Below are positions 8,260-16,190 of a DNA stretch of 64,000 nt, one piece after another. The notes beneath the pieces were generated by a model. That model worked only from the letters and a program-made list of their open reading frames with translations. It was not told the origin of the DNA and made no database searches. The DNA is taken from NCBI RefSeq assembly GCF_002844375.1, contig NZ_CP024199.1, positions 1,066,001 to 1,130,000 on the forward strand. The letters are read 5' to 3'. This DNA is from Thalassospira marina. GTDB taxonomy: Bacteria; Pseudomonadota; Alphaproteobacteria; Rhodospirillales; Thalassospiraceae. Both the position numbers and the translations under genes were made by a program. The stretch's first letter is position 1, and every line of letters begins with the position of its first letter.

Positions 8260-9338
8260 CATTGAAAACACGGGCCGGGTCGGTCGTATTTGAAAATGTG
8301 ACCAAGACCTATGGCAAGGGGGCGGTTACAGCGATTGATGATGTGTCGTTTGATATTCAGCCTGGCGAGCTTGTGACCCTGTTGGGGCCAAGCGGATGTG
8401 GCAAGACAACGACATTGCGCATGATTGCCGGGCTGGAACACCCGACCAGCGGGCGGATCATGATTGGGGGCAAGGATGTGACGCATCTGCCTGCCACTGA
8501 TCGCGATGTCAGCATGGTGTTTCAGTCCTATGCGCTGTTTCCCCATATGAGCGTGGTGGAAAACGTGGCCTATGGCCTGACGGTGAGCGGGCAGAAAAAG
8601 GCCGAAGCCTATGACCGGGCGCGCGAGGGGCTGGGCCTTGTGGGACTGGCGGATTATGGCGACCGGTTGCCATCCGAGCTTTCGGGTGGGCAGCAGCAGC
8701 GTGTGGCGGTGGCACGTGCGCTGGTGCTGGAGCCAGAGGTTTTGTTGCTTGATGAGCCTTTGTCAAACCTGGATGCAAAACTGCGCCGCCATGTGCGCAC
8801 CGAAATTCGTGATTTGCAGCAAAAGCTGGGCTTAACCGCGGTTTATGTGACCCATGACCAGGAAGAGGCCCTGGCGGTTTCGGACCGGATTATCGTGATG
8901 AACCGGTCCGTGATTGCCCAGCAGGGCACCCCGCGCCAGCTTTACGAAGAACCGGCATCGGCCTTTATTGCCGATTTTATTGGCGATGCGAACCTTGTGA
9001 CGGGCGAGGTTTATGCCCTGAATGGGGATATGGCGGATGTGGATATTGGCGGGGAGCGGGTGACCCTGCGCCAGCGTGGACATGGCCTTGGCAGTGTTGA
9101 GGTGGCAGTTCGGCCCGATGCGGTGCGCCTGCGTGATGGGGCAGAAGGGGCGCAGATGTCGCTAAAGGGTAACGTGACGCATGCGACATATCTTGGTAGC
9201 GCCATGCATTACACCGTGCAGTGCGATGTGGGTGAACTGTTTGTGATTGATGGACGGATCGATGCGCCGATCCGGGCGGGCAGCGAGGTTGGTATCGGCT
9301 TTGCTGCACGTGGTCTTGCGCTTGTGTCGGGTCAGTGA
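8256..9338 (+). CDS. ABC transporter ATP-binding protein
   Basis: This 360-residue ATPase of the MalK/PotA/FbpC group powers the importer encoded just upstream. It has Walker A GPSGCGKT (44-51), signature LSGGQQQRV (142-150), Walker B VLLLDEP (162-168), an H-loop VTHDQ and a C-terminal TOBE-like domain from about residue 235. The ATG at 8256 overlaps the permease stop (ATGA) and follows CGGGAG, so the two genes are translationally coupled. The longer open frame from 8103 lies inside the permease gene and is not a real start. Confidence 0.92.
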   Translation: MTLKTRAGSVVFENVTKTYGKGAVTAIDDVSFDIQPGELVTLLGPSGCGKTTTLRMIAGLEHPTSGRIMIGGKDVTHLPATDRDVSMVFQSYALFPHMSVVENVAYGLTVSGQKKAEAYDRAREGLGLVGLADYGDRLPSELSGGQQQRVAVARALVLEPEVLLLDEPLSNLDAKLRRHVRTEIRDLQQKLGLTAVYVTHDQEEALAVSDRIIVMNRSVIAQQGTPRQLYEEPASAFIADFIGDANLVTGEVYALNGDMADVDIGGERVTLRQRGHGLGSVEVAVRPDAVRLRDGAEGAQMSLKGNVTHATYLGSAMHYTVQCDVGELFVIDGRIDAPIRAGSEVGIGFAARGLALVSGQ

Positions 9339-9364
9339 CCCGCAAATAGAAAAGGAAAAAGGAC

Positions 9365-10192
9365 ATGGCAGAAGCGAAAGATGCGGTAACGGCGGCGATT
9401 GGCAGTGGTGACATTGCGGCGCGATTTGAACATGCCATTGCGGTGGTACGCGAAGCAGGCCGGGTGGCGATGGATTATTATCGCCGGGTGGATGAACTGG
9501 TTGTTGAAAGCAAGGCCAACCCGCTTGATGTGGTCAGCATTGCCGATAAAGAGGTTGAAGCGGTTATCCGTCGCGAGATTGCGGCGAAATTTCCCGACGA
9601 TGGGTATCTCGGCGAGGAAATGGGCATTGATCGCGGCAAAAATGACTGCCTGTGGGTGATTGACCCGATTGATGGCACGGCGTGTTTTGTCAATAAAATG
9701 CCGACCTGGGTGATTTCGGTGGCCCTTATGGTGGGGAACGAGGCGGTTATTGGCCTGATTTACGAACCCAATGGCGACGAGCTGTTTGCCGCCTGCATCG
9801 GCAAGGGGGCCACGGTTAATGGCAAGCCGATTGCCGCCAGCCAGGTTGATAATGTCAATGCCGGGGTGATGGGTGTTGGCATGTCGCACCGGGTGGAAAG
9901 TGCCGCGCTGGTGCCGTTTATCGCCGACCTTCTGGACCGCGAGGGGATGTTTATTCGCAATGGTTCCTGTGCGCTGATGATGGCCTATGCAGCGTCAGGC
10001 AGGCTGATTGGCTATTTTGAGCCGCATATCAACCCGTGGGACTGCATGGCGGGCATTGTTTTGATGCGCGAAGCGGGGGGCTGGTGCAATGGCTTTCTCG
10101 ATGCCCCCAATGTGCTGGAAGACGGCGCTCCTATTCTGGTCGCAGGGCCAAAGGTGGCGGATGTGCTTTCGGAGATGACCGGGGTGAAGTAA
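9365..10192 (+). CDS. Inositol monophosphatase family phosphatase
   Basis: This 275-residue Mg-dependent phosphatase belongs to the IMPase/FBPase superfamily. The metal-binding motifs are present: GEE at 83-85, DPIDGT at 100-105 and WDCMAGIVLMREAGG from about 225. The family hydrolyses phosphate esters of inositol, fructose bisphosphate, PAP or histidinol. As last gene of the LacI-controlled importer operon, its most likely job is to strip phosphate from the imported sugar or polyol phosphate in the cytoplasm. That role is inferred from position. A strong terminator follows. Confidence 0.88.
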   Translation: MAEAKDAVTAAIGSGDIAARFEHAIAVVREAGRVAMDYYRRVDELVVESKANPLDVVSIADKEVEAVIRREIAAKFPDDGYLGEEMGIDRGKNDCLWVIDPIDGTACFVNKMPTWVISVALMVGNEAVIGLIYEPNGDELFAACIGKGATVNGKPIAASQVDNVNAGVMGVGMSHRVESAALVPFIADLLDREGMFIRNGSCALMMAYAASGRLIGYFEPHINPWDCMAGIVLMREAGGWCNGFLDAPNVLEDGAPILVAGPKVADVLSEMTGVK

Positions 10193-10217
10193 CGGCTTTC
10201 GCCATTCTGCTTTGTTG

Positions 10218-10248
10218 AAAACCGGCATGAAAATTGCCGGTTTTTGCC
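10218..10248 (+). terminator. Intrinsic terminator of the ABC-phosphatase operon
   Basis: AAAACCGGCA (10218-10227) pairs perfectly with TGCCGGTTTT (10235-10244) around a 7-nt loop, and the last T residues serve as the U tract. Confidence 0.85.
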
Positions 10249-10363
10249 GTTTAAAAATGCGTTATTTTTGCAGAAATCCGGCTGTTTCTGACGCGAAAAT
10301 GCCGGTTTTTAACCCGGAAAAATCCCGCAACATATTGAATGTGCTGCGGGAGTTGGTGTTCCT

Positions 10364-10454
10364 ATTGTAGCAGGTTCGATTTTAGAGGGTAGCTACAACG
10401 CTTTCGATCAGTTCAACCAGCAGCTTGTTATTGTAGCAGGTTCGATTTTAGAGG
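10364..10454. CRISPR. One-spacer CRISPR-like mini-array, type II-C style repeats
   Basis: A 36-nt unit at 10364-10399 begins ATTGTAGC and ends GCTACAAC. A 30-nt unique spacer (10400-10429) follows, then a second copy whose first 25 nt (10430-10454) are identical before it diverges. Repeat length, spacer length and the ATTGTAGC / GCTACAAC ends are those of known type II-C arrays such as Neisseria. Read on the minus strand the repeat starts GTTGTAGC and ends TGCTACAAT; in that family this end acts as a -10-like promoter for each crRNA. On that strand the truncated copy, spacer and full copy make one possible crRNA unit. No cas9, cas1, cas2 or tracrRNA was recognised in the window. With only two copies, a chance or other small duplication remains possible. 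Confidence 0.62.
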
Positions 10455-10463
10455 TGCAGGATT

Positions 10464-11084
10464 TTACTGACTGCACCACAGAATTCTGGCGATCCAGTCG
10501 AGGTTTTGGGCGTCGATATAGCGGTCTTCGTAATCCGGGTTCAGGGATTTGAGTTCCAGGCCCATTGCGCCGCGGCGCACCAGTTCCTTGGCCATTACCT
10601 CGCCCTCGCGGGTTTTGACGACAACGCGGTCGCGTGGGCGGATGTTGGATGCCGGGGAAACGATGATGAGATCGCCATCACGAAAGACGGGGGACATCGA
10701 GTCCCCGGAAATGCGCAGCCCATAGGCGGTGGGGTCGTGCAGGGCGGGGAAGGTGATGTCTTCCCAGGCGCCGCCAACGGGGTAGCCTGCATCATCAAAA
10801 AAGCCGCGATTGCCAGCCTGGGCAAAGCCGATGACCGGCACACGCCCGGCGGCATTGCCGTCCATTAATTCGGAAAATTCCCGGAAGGTGACATTTGCCG
10901 CCGAAAGGACCTTGGCGATGCTTTCGGTTGAGGGCCAGCGGGGCTTGCCCGTGGCGGTATTGCGTTTTGACCTGTTGAATGTGGTGGGGTCGAGCTGTGC
11001 CAGCCGGGCAAGGCCGGAGGGCGACAGGCCCTTTTCCTCGGCAATTTTGTCGAGGGCGGCCCAGATTAGGTCATGTCTGATCAT
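10464..11084 (-). CDS. Phage-type repressor, HTH plus S24/LexA-like peptidase
   Basis: This 206-residue regulator has an N-terminal helix-turn-helix (about 10-60) and a C-terminal S24 peptidase domain. The catalytic serine is S129 in ISGDSMSP and the lysine is probably K166 in GEVMAKEL. An Ala-Gly pair at 90-91 (FAQAGNRG) sits where LexA and CI repressors are cut, so RecA-stimulated self-cleavage after DNA damage looks possible. The gene is transcribed away from the particle genes, with paired direct repeats in the gap between them, as expected for a lysogenic switch. Similar S24 regulators also exist outside phages, so a host role is possible. Confidence 0.82.
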   Translation of the reverse strand: MIRHDLIWAALDKIAEEKGLSPSGLARLAQLDPTTFNRSKRNTATGKPRWPSTESIAKVLSAANVTFREFSELMDGNAAGRVPVIGFAQAGNRGFFDDAGYPVGGAWEDITFPALHDPTAYGLRISGDSMSPVFRDGDLIIVSPASNIRPRDRVVVKTREGEVMAKELVRRGAMGLELKSLNPDYEDRYIDAQNLDWIARILWCSQ

Positions 11085-11132
11085 GGTTTCAGTCTAGCAG
11101 GGTTGATAACGGACAGGACAGGGAATTTATTC

Positions 11133-11195
11133 CTTTCCTGCCAGTGAGAACAAAATAGGAAAATAGTCCTTTACAATGAGAACAAAAAAGGACTA
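11133..11195. promoter_or_regulatory. Operator-like repeats upstream of the S24 repressor
   Basis: TGAGAACAAAATAGGA (11145-11160) and TGAGAACAAAAAAGGA (11177-11192) differ at one base and start 32 bp apart, about three helical turns. TAGTCCTTT (11164-11172) and AAAGGACTA (11187-11195) form a perfect 9-bp inverted repeat around the second copy. The position next to the repressor start fits operators of a divergent switch. Confidence 0.6.
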
Positions 11196-11482
11196 AAAGC
11201 TGAGTGTCAGCGGGAGATTTGCATCCGGGGGTAAGTGCCCGGCGGTGCAAAATGGTGGTCCGTGATGACTGGCTCCTTTCAATAATTGTCATGCCCGATT
11301 TTTACAGACGCGGCACCGGGTGGTGCGGTGACGCCCGAATTGCGTCTGGCCGGTGGTTTTGGCTTTGGTGCGTGATGACATCATGCCGGGTTTCGGCGGC
11401 ATGACAGTGGCAGCAAAGGGGCGAAGGGTTGGCAGGGCAGAACCCCTGCCAGATGCAGCAAAAATGTGATCAGGAGGGCGAA
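11196..11482. other. Gap before the first rightward cassette gene
   Basis: These 287 bp carry no convincing gene. An 8-bp inverted repeat, TCATGCCG (11381-11388) with CGGCATGA (11397-11404), is present but has no T run. The rightward promoter is presumably here or among the operator repeats. Confidence 0.5.
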
Positions 11483-11935
11483 ATGACACAGCAAAGACTT
11501 TTCCCCAAACCGTTGCGCGACGGGGAGGTGACCCTGTTTGCCAGTGCAGAACAGGCGTGGTTCTGGTTTGTGCGCTGCGAGGTCGCACGGATTGAGGGCG
11601 CGCGCGTGGTGGCGGATGCGGGCGAGGTAACACGGCCCTGTGACCCCGACGATATTTATAATGCCGTCATGCGGTTACGGCGTGGCGGGATGATTGGCCA
11701 GGCGCATTTGCAGGTGCTGGAATATTACGGCCTGCTGGAACGATTGCCCGACCGGCGGGTGAGTGAGGAAATCCGAAAGGCCGATTTGTGGGGGGAAGCA
11801 ATGCAGGCCTTAACGCAGGTTTTGATCCAGCGCGGGATTGTAGACCCGGACAGCCCCGAAAACCCGCTGGAAATGGCTGACGAGGGGGATTGCGATTATG
11901 AAATGCAGGGGGATTTGTCGCCATGCGGGCTTTAG
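11483..11935 (+). CDS. Conserved phage-cassette hypothetical protein
   Basis: I do not recognise the family of this 150-residue protein. It is soluble and mixed alpha/beta, with two tryptophans and an aromatic run (EQAWFWFVRCEVAR) near residue 25-38 and a segment DPDDIYNAVMRLRRGGMI that looks helical. The start at 11483 follows AGGAGGG, a very good ribosome binding site. The gene overlaps the next by 13 bp, so the two are likely co-translated. It is the first rightward gene after the repressor, a place where early or regulatory phage genes often lie. Confidence 0.6.
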   Translation: MTQQRLFPKPLRDGEVTLFASAEQAWFWFVRCEVARIEGARVVADAGEVTRPCDPDDIYNAVMRLRRGGMIGQAHLQVLEYYGLLERLPDRRVSEEIRKADLWGEAMQALTQVLIQRGIVDPDSPENPLEMADEGDCDYEMQGDLSPCGL

Positions 11936-12582
11936 GGGAGATGTGGGGCTATGCAGGGATAGCGGCCGCACTGCGCCTTAACTGGCTGGGGGCAGCAGGT
12001 GCTGGTTCCGGGCGGGCCGAGCCGAGGCAAGTGCAGGCGGATATTGCGCCTTTTATGCGGTATGGCGAGGGTGAAGATATGGTTTCAGAATATCGGTCTC
12101 CGGCAATTGGGGCGATTGGGGCGATTGCGGTGAATGATGCGACGTTTGGCACGGTTCGCCGGGCGGAAGATATATATGCGGATCAGCAAGGCGGGCGGCG
12201 TGCCCTGATTGTGTTTAGTGATGCGCCCGATAAATGGCTGTTGCGGGTTTTGCCATCGTCATTCCGGCATTGTTTTGCAGTGCTGGAAACCGGGCGGGAA
12301 GGAAGCTGGATTTATCTGAACCCGGCAAGCCATCAACTGGAATGCACGCTTTGGCAGTTTTCGGCATTGTTTGACCCGGCGGCATATTATCGGTCCCGCG
12401 GGCATCGCTGCCTGTGGGTGACTTTGCCCAAGGTGCGCGAGATGCGGCTTGGGATTGGCATGGCGAGCTGTGTTGGGGTGATCAAGCATTTGCTGGGGAT
12501 ATCGGCCTGGTGGGTGGTGACCCCGCTAGGGCTGTATCGCTATCTTGAGAGCAGATCAAAAATTTATCAAAAAAGTTCTTGA
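11923..12582 (+). CDS. Phage-cassette hypothetical protein, possibly papain-like
   Basis: This 219-residue protein is of unknown function. It has a central segment SSFRHCFAVLE with a conserved-looking His-Cys pair, a later YLNPASHQLECTLWQF, and a C-terminal motif SCVGVIKHLLGISAWW followed by TPLGLYRYL. Histidine and cysteine placed between predicted strands and helices recall papain-like folds, but no catalytic triad can be assigned with certainty. It overlaps the preceding gene by 13 bp and is followed by a strong terminator, so these two genes form a separate unit before the structural genes. Confidence 0.55.
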   Translation: MRALGEMWGYAGIAAALRLNWLGAAGAGSGRAEPRQVQADIAPFMRYGEGEDMVSEYRSPAIGAIGAIAVNDATFGTVRRAEDIYADQQGGRRALIVFSDAPDKWLLRVLPSSFRHCFAVLETGREGSWIYLNPASHQLECTLWQFSALFDPAAYYRSRGHRCLWVTLPKVREMRLGIGMASCVGVIKHLLGISAWWVVTPLGLYRYLESRSKIYQKSS

Positions 12583-12631
12583 TTTGTTCTTTTTTCTAGG
12601 CTATAAAACCTAAATCAACACCAGAAATGCG

Positions 12632-12661
12632 CCCGCTGCCGGAAACGGCGGCGGGTTTTTT
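12632..12661 (+). terminator. Strong intrinsic terminator with GAAA tetraloop
   Basis: CCCGCTGCCG (12632-12641) pairs with CGGCGGCGGG (12646-12655), with one T-G wobble, around the loop GAAA. TTTTTT follows. It closes the two-gene unit 11483-12582. Confidence 0.88.
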
Positions 12662-13005
12662 GTTTTCCGGTTTTGACGGGGATTTGGTGGGGTGGGCGCA
12701 CGGGCTTCGGCCTCGGCCTTGACCCTGACTTCGGCTTCGAATTGTGGTTCGGACTTGGGCTTCAACTTCTGAGAAGAGGTATCCATGGTCGGGTCGATCA
12801 TTGGTTCTTTGGCGCGGTCGTAAAGTAACCCGGGAGGGGCGGCAGGGGTGGCAGGGCGCGGCGTGCCGGGATGGGGTGAGCGGGGCTGAGAGCCTTGGCG
12901 TGATGGGGACGAGGCATTCGGCAATGTGAATTGGTGGGGGTGCCGGGTTTGGGGCTTGGCCTGACGGTAAAGCGATGGGCAGACATTTGGGCAAAAGAGG
13001 TGGGC
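12662..13005. other. Gap before the connector gene, with low-complexity tract
   Basis: About 12702-12770 is an imperfect CTTCGG/GGCCTT-like low-complexity stretch; read on the minus strand it gives a run of Lys, Glu, Ala and Arg codons. No gene is convincing here. A promoter for the structural operon should lie in this gap, but I cannot pinpoint it. Confidence 0.45.
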
Positions 13006-14670
13006 ATGAGCGAACGGGTGGAAATGATGCCTGATATGTTGCGCAAGCGGTTTCGCGCGGCGTTGCAACGGCGTGAACACTGGCACCGGCACTGGCAGGA
13101 ATGTTACGAATTTGCCCTGCCGCAGCGCCAGGAAAACGGCGTGGGGGCGGCCGGAGGAGGTGGGTTTTCTTATGGTGCTGGTGCTGGCGGTGGTTCGGGG
13201 GGAGCGGCCAATATTGGCAAAAAGCAGTTTGACCGGGTGTTTGATGCAACAGCGCCTGACGCGGTGGAGCAGCTTGCCGCAAGTTTGCTGGGGGAAGTGA
13301 CCCCGCCATCGGGCGGGTGGTTTCAGATGGCGCCGGGCGATGCCGTGCCTGATGGGGCACAGGGTGAGCTTGCCGAAAAACTGGCGCGGGCTGTGCGGAT
13401 TGTGCAGGGGCATTTTGAGCGGTCGAATTTTGCGGTGGAAATTCACCAGGCCTATCTGGACCTTGTTACGGTGGGAACGGCATGTTTGCGCCTGGAAGAA
13501 GCCGGGGGGGATGCGCCATCGCGGTTTCGGTTTTGTGCGGTGCCGGTGCGGGAACTGGCATTTGAAGAACGGGTTGATGGCAGGCTGGATGCGGTTTTTC
13601 GCCAGCTTTGGCTGACGATTGAAGATGTTGCGGAAAAATGGCCGGAAGCAAAACTGCCCGCCCATATGACGGAACGCGATAAGGCCGTGCTGGAAAAACA
13701 TGCCGTGATCGAGGCGGTATTGCCGGACCGCAGCGGGCAGGGCGGATATGATTATGTGGTGTTTTTTGCCAGCGACCCGGCAGGGGCGGACCAAAGCGGC
13801 GATACAGACAGCATCATTGCCAGCGGGCGGTTTGATGTTTCGCCCTATATCGCCTTTCGCTGGTTAAAGGCGCCGGGCGAGATTTATGGCCGGTCACCGG
13901 TGATGAAGGCCCTGCCGGATATTAAAACCGCCAACAAGGTGGTTGAGCTGGTGTTGAAAAATGCATCCATCGCGGTAACGGGGATTTGGCAGGCCGATGA
14001 TGATGGCATTTTAAACCCGGCAACGGTGCGGCTGGTGCCGGGAAGCATTATTCCCAAGGCGGTGGGATCGGCGGGGTTAACGCCGCTGGATGCGCCGGGC
14101 CGGTTTGATGTTTCAGACGTGGTGCTGGCCGATTTGCGCGAACGTATTCGCCGCTGTTTGTTAACCGACCGTTTGGGCCAGGTTGACGCCCCGCGCATGA
14201 CGGCAACCGAAGTGCTGGAACGTGCCGCCGAAAATTCGCGCCTGCTGGCTGCGACCTATAGCCGGTTGCAGGCGGAGCTGATTTTTCCGCTGATGCGCCG
14301 GGCTTTGCATGTGCTGGCGCGCAGTGGCGAGCTTCCCGATATTCCGATTGATGGCAATGTGGTGTGCCTGCGCCATAGCGCCCCCATGGCGCAGCTTGGC
14401 CGCAAGGCAGAGGCAGGCCAGGTGCTGGATTGGCTGGAGAGGCTGACAAAACTGGGCCCGGAGGCCACAGGCAGCGTTGATATTGATCGCACCGTGCGCT
14501 GGCTGGCGGACCGGTTTGGCGTGCCGCAGGATTTGCTGCAACCATCCTTGAACCCGAATGAACTGGCCGGGTTGATGATGGATTTGGCCAGTGCCACGCC
14601 TGCAAAAGGGGATGAGACGATGCCTGTTGATCCACCCGTTGATCGATCCGTTGAAACTGTGCCGGGGTGA
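13006..14670 (+). CDS. Podoviral head-to-tail connector (portal) protein
   Basis: The 554-residue protein resembles the T7 gp8 type connector family, which forms the dodecameric portal at the capsid vertex through which DNA is packaged. N-terminal RREHWHRHWQECYEFALP, then DRVFDATAPDAVEQLAASLL and the later SDVVLADLRERIRRCLLTDRL region fit that family. A Gly-rich insert at about residues 46-66 is unusual. I chose ATG 13006, preceded by a GAGGTGG stretch; an in-frame ATG at 12931 has a low-complexity extension. It opens the structural gene block. Confidence 0.85.
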   Translation: MSERVEMMPDMLRKRFRAALQRREHWHRHWQECYEFALPQRQENGVGAAGGGGFSYGAGAGGGSGGAANIGKKQFDRVFDATAPDAVEQLAASLLGEVTPPSGGWFQMAPGDAVPDGAQGELAEKLARAVRIVQGHFERSNFAVEIHQAYLDLVTVGTACLRLEEAGGDAPSRFRFCAVPVRELAFEERVDGRLDAVFRQLWLTIEDVAEKWPEAKLPAHMTERDKAVLEKHAVIEAVLPDRSGQGGYDYVVFFASDPAGADQSGDTDSIIASGRFDVSPYIAFRWLKAPGEIYGRSPVMKALPDIKTANKVVELVLKNASIAVTGIWQADDDGILNPATVRLVPGSIIPKAVGSAGLTPLDAPGRFDVSDVVLADLRERIRRCLLTDRLGQVDAPRMTATEVLERAAENSRLLAATYSRLQAELIFPLMRRALHVLARSGELPDIPIDGNVVCLRHSAPMAQLGRKAEAGQVLDWLERLTKLGPEATGSVDIDRTVRWLADRFGVPQDLLQPSLNPNELAGLMMDLASATPAKGDETMPVDPPVDRSVETVPG

Positions 14671-14742
14671 GAAGGCGTGTGTTGTTAATGATGACGCGCG
14701 ACGGGATGGCGAGTGCAGGCAATGGTGAGATCCGGGGGATCT

Positions 14743-15135
14743 ATGGTGGAAAGCGGGAGCATTGAACGGGCGGCTGGCCCGGAGGACGCAGGCGTGGTTG
14801 CGGGGGATGATGCGGGCTGGGCATGGTTTGCGGCGGGGCAGGTTGGCGAGCATATGAATGGAGGCGATGGGATGGAAGCGGGCGGTAGCGCCGTGCAGGA
14901 CAATTTGCCCCGCAATGGTGAGGGCTTGATCGCAACGCGCGATATCGTGTGGCAGCGGGTTTTGGGACTGGCAGGCGGGGCAGATGGTGCGGCGATTTGC
15001 GCGCAATTACGGGCGATGACGCTGGAACGCGCGCTTGGCCCGGCGGCCAGCCCACAGGCGATTTGGATGCTGGAAGGGCAGCGTGCGCTGGTATTGCAGA
15101 TTTTGCGCCGCGCTGGTGTGTCTGCGCACGGCTGA
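14743..15135 (+). CDS. Phage-cassette hypothetical protein between connector and scaffold
   Basis: This 130-residue protein has no family I recognise. The first half is rich in Gly, Ala, Asp and Glu. The second half (from about RDIVWQRVLGLAGG) is predicted helical and ends with QRALVLQILRRAGV. ATG 14743 is preceded by GGGGGAT at good spacing; an upstream ATG at 14713 is also possible. Its place between connector and scaffold suggests a small head-assembly factor, which is an inference from order only. Confidence 0.55.
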   Translation: MVESGSIERAAGPEDAGVVAGDDAGWAWFAAGQVGEHMNGGDGMEAGGSAVQDNLPRNGEGLIATRDIVWQRVLGLAGGADGAAICAQLRAMTLERALGPAASPQAIWMLEGQRALVLQILRRAGVSAHG

Positions 15136-15184
15136 GGAGCCGGGTGCGGTGGCCTGACAGCAGAACAATAGGGGAGCAGTAAGC

Positions 15185-16111
15185 ATGACGGTGGCAGGCG
15201 AAGATTTTACGGGCGTGGTTGCAGGGGCATCTTTGGCCGGTGGCACAGGGCAAGGGGCTGGGCAAGCGCATGGGCATGGGGGAGGCCGTGATGATGGTGC
15301 GCCGGGGCGCGCGCAGGGTGTAATGCCAGGTGGGGAGCCTGCCGGTGTGGCTGCTGGTGCGGGGAATGGTGGTGGCGTGGCGCGGGGGCCGGGCAAGGGA
15401 GATGGATTGGGACAGGGGGCAGGTTTGCTGGCCCCTGTTGGGCGCGGTGTTGAGGGGCGTGGGGGCAGCCCGGATGGTTTGCTTGAACCCGGTGTCCCTG
15501 ATGTTCCCGGTGTCGCTGGGGATGGCAAAGCGCAATGGGTGGTGCCGGGGGAGGATGGCAGTGCCGAAGACTGGCAGGGGTTTTACCGGCTGCTGGGGGT
15601 GCCCGAGAATGCCGAAGATTACGTGATTGAAGGGGCCGATGACCTGGGCGGTATGAATGCAACGGTCAATGCCCGGCTGCATGAGGCGGGGTTTACACCG
15701 CGCCAGGCACAACTGGTTTATGACCTGGCCGGGGAAATTTTGCGCCCGATGGCAGCCGAGCTGGAAACAGGGGCGAAAACCGCAGCATTACAGGCCAGGC
15801 TGGCAGCGGAATTTGGCGGGGAAGCACAATGGGCCAAGCTGGCACCGAGTTTGGCAAGCTGGGGGCAGAAAAACCTGCCTGATGCCTATGAGGCGATGGC
15901 GCAAAGCCCGGAAGGGGTGCGCGCACTTTACCGGTTAATGAGCGAGGCGGGAGAACCGGGGCTGGCGGCAACAGGGGCCGGGCAGATGCGTGAAGCGCCG
16001 GAAGTGGAAATTGACCGGTTGATGAATGACCCGCGTTACTGGCGGGATCGCAACCCGGTGATTATTGCGCAGGTGCAGGCAGCTTTTGACCGCCTGCACC
16101 GCAATGAGTGA
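15185..16111 (+). CDS. Capsid scaffolding / assembly protein
   Basis: This 308-residue protein occupies the T7 gene 9 position, between connector and capsid. The first 110 or so residues are a Gly/Ala-rich, presumably disordered stretch. The rest carries an acidic-helical part (DWQGFYRLLGVPENAEDY, then ELETGAKTAALQARLAAEF) and ends with RYWRDRNPVIIAQVQAAFDRL, much like other podoviral capsid assembly proteins. Scaffold proteins guide procapsid assembly and then leave. GGGGAG precedes the ATG. The very Gly-rich N-terminus is unusual compared with T7. Confidence 0.75.
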   Translation: MTVAGEDFTGVVAGASLAGGTGQGAGQAHGHGGGRDDGAPGRAQGVMPGGEPAGVAAGAGNGGGVARGPGKGDGLGQGAGLLAPVGRGVEGRGGSPDGLLEPGVPDVPGVAGDGKAQWVVPGEDGSAEDWQGFYRLLGVPENAEDYVIEGADDLGGMNATVNARLHEAGFTPRQAQLVYDLAGEILRPMAAELETGAKTAALQARLAAEFGGEAQWAKLAPSLASWGQKNLPDAYEAMAQSPEGVRALYRLMSEAGEPGLAATGAGQMREAPEVEIDRLMNDPRYWRDRNPVIIAQVQAAFDRLHRNE

Positions 16112-16190
16112 GCCTGCATTGGTCAGATGCAGGCCCGGCCGTGATGGAGACGGCCTGAAAAACAGCAAAGCTGATGAAGGGTAAAGGGCG

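Noticed and set aside
10400..10429. Spacer target inside this window
   Set aside because: I found no matching stretch in the phage genes or elsewhere here by eye; only short chance matches such as near 38735 were seen.
10364..10454. Phage attachment site (att) duplication
   Set aside because: Both copies lie on the same side of the phage block, 66 bp apart, and I found no copy near 28.3 kb, so they do not flank the element.
10364..10463. Duplicated 3' end of a gene, as the 66-bp period is a multiple of 3
   Set aside because: Short frames do cross the copies, but no upstream gene body exists and the 36/30 layout with paired ends fits a CRISPR unit better. It is kept as an alternative.
12610..13794. 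394-residue minus-strand open frame opposite the connector gene
   Set aside because: It is low-complexity, runs across a terminator and is antisense to the connector gene.
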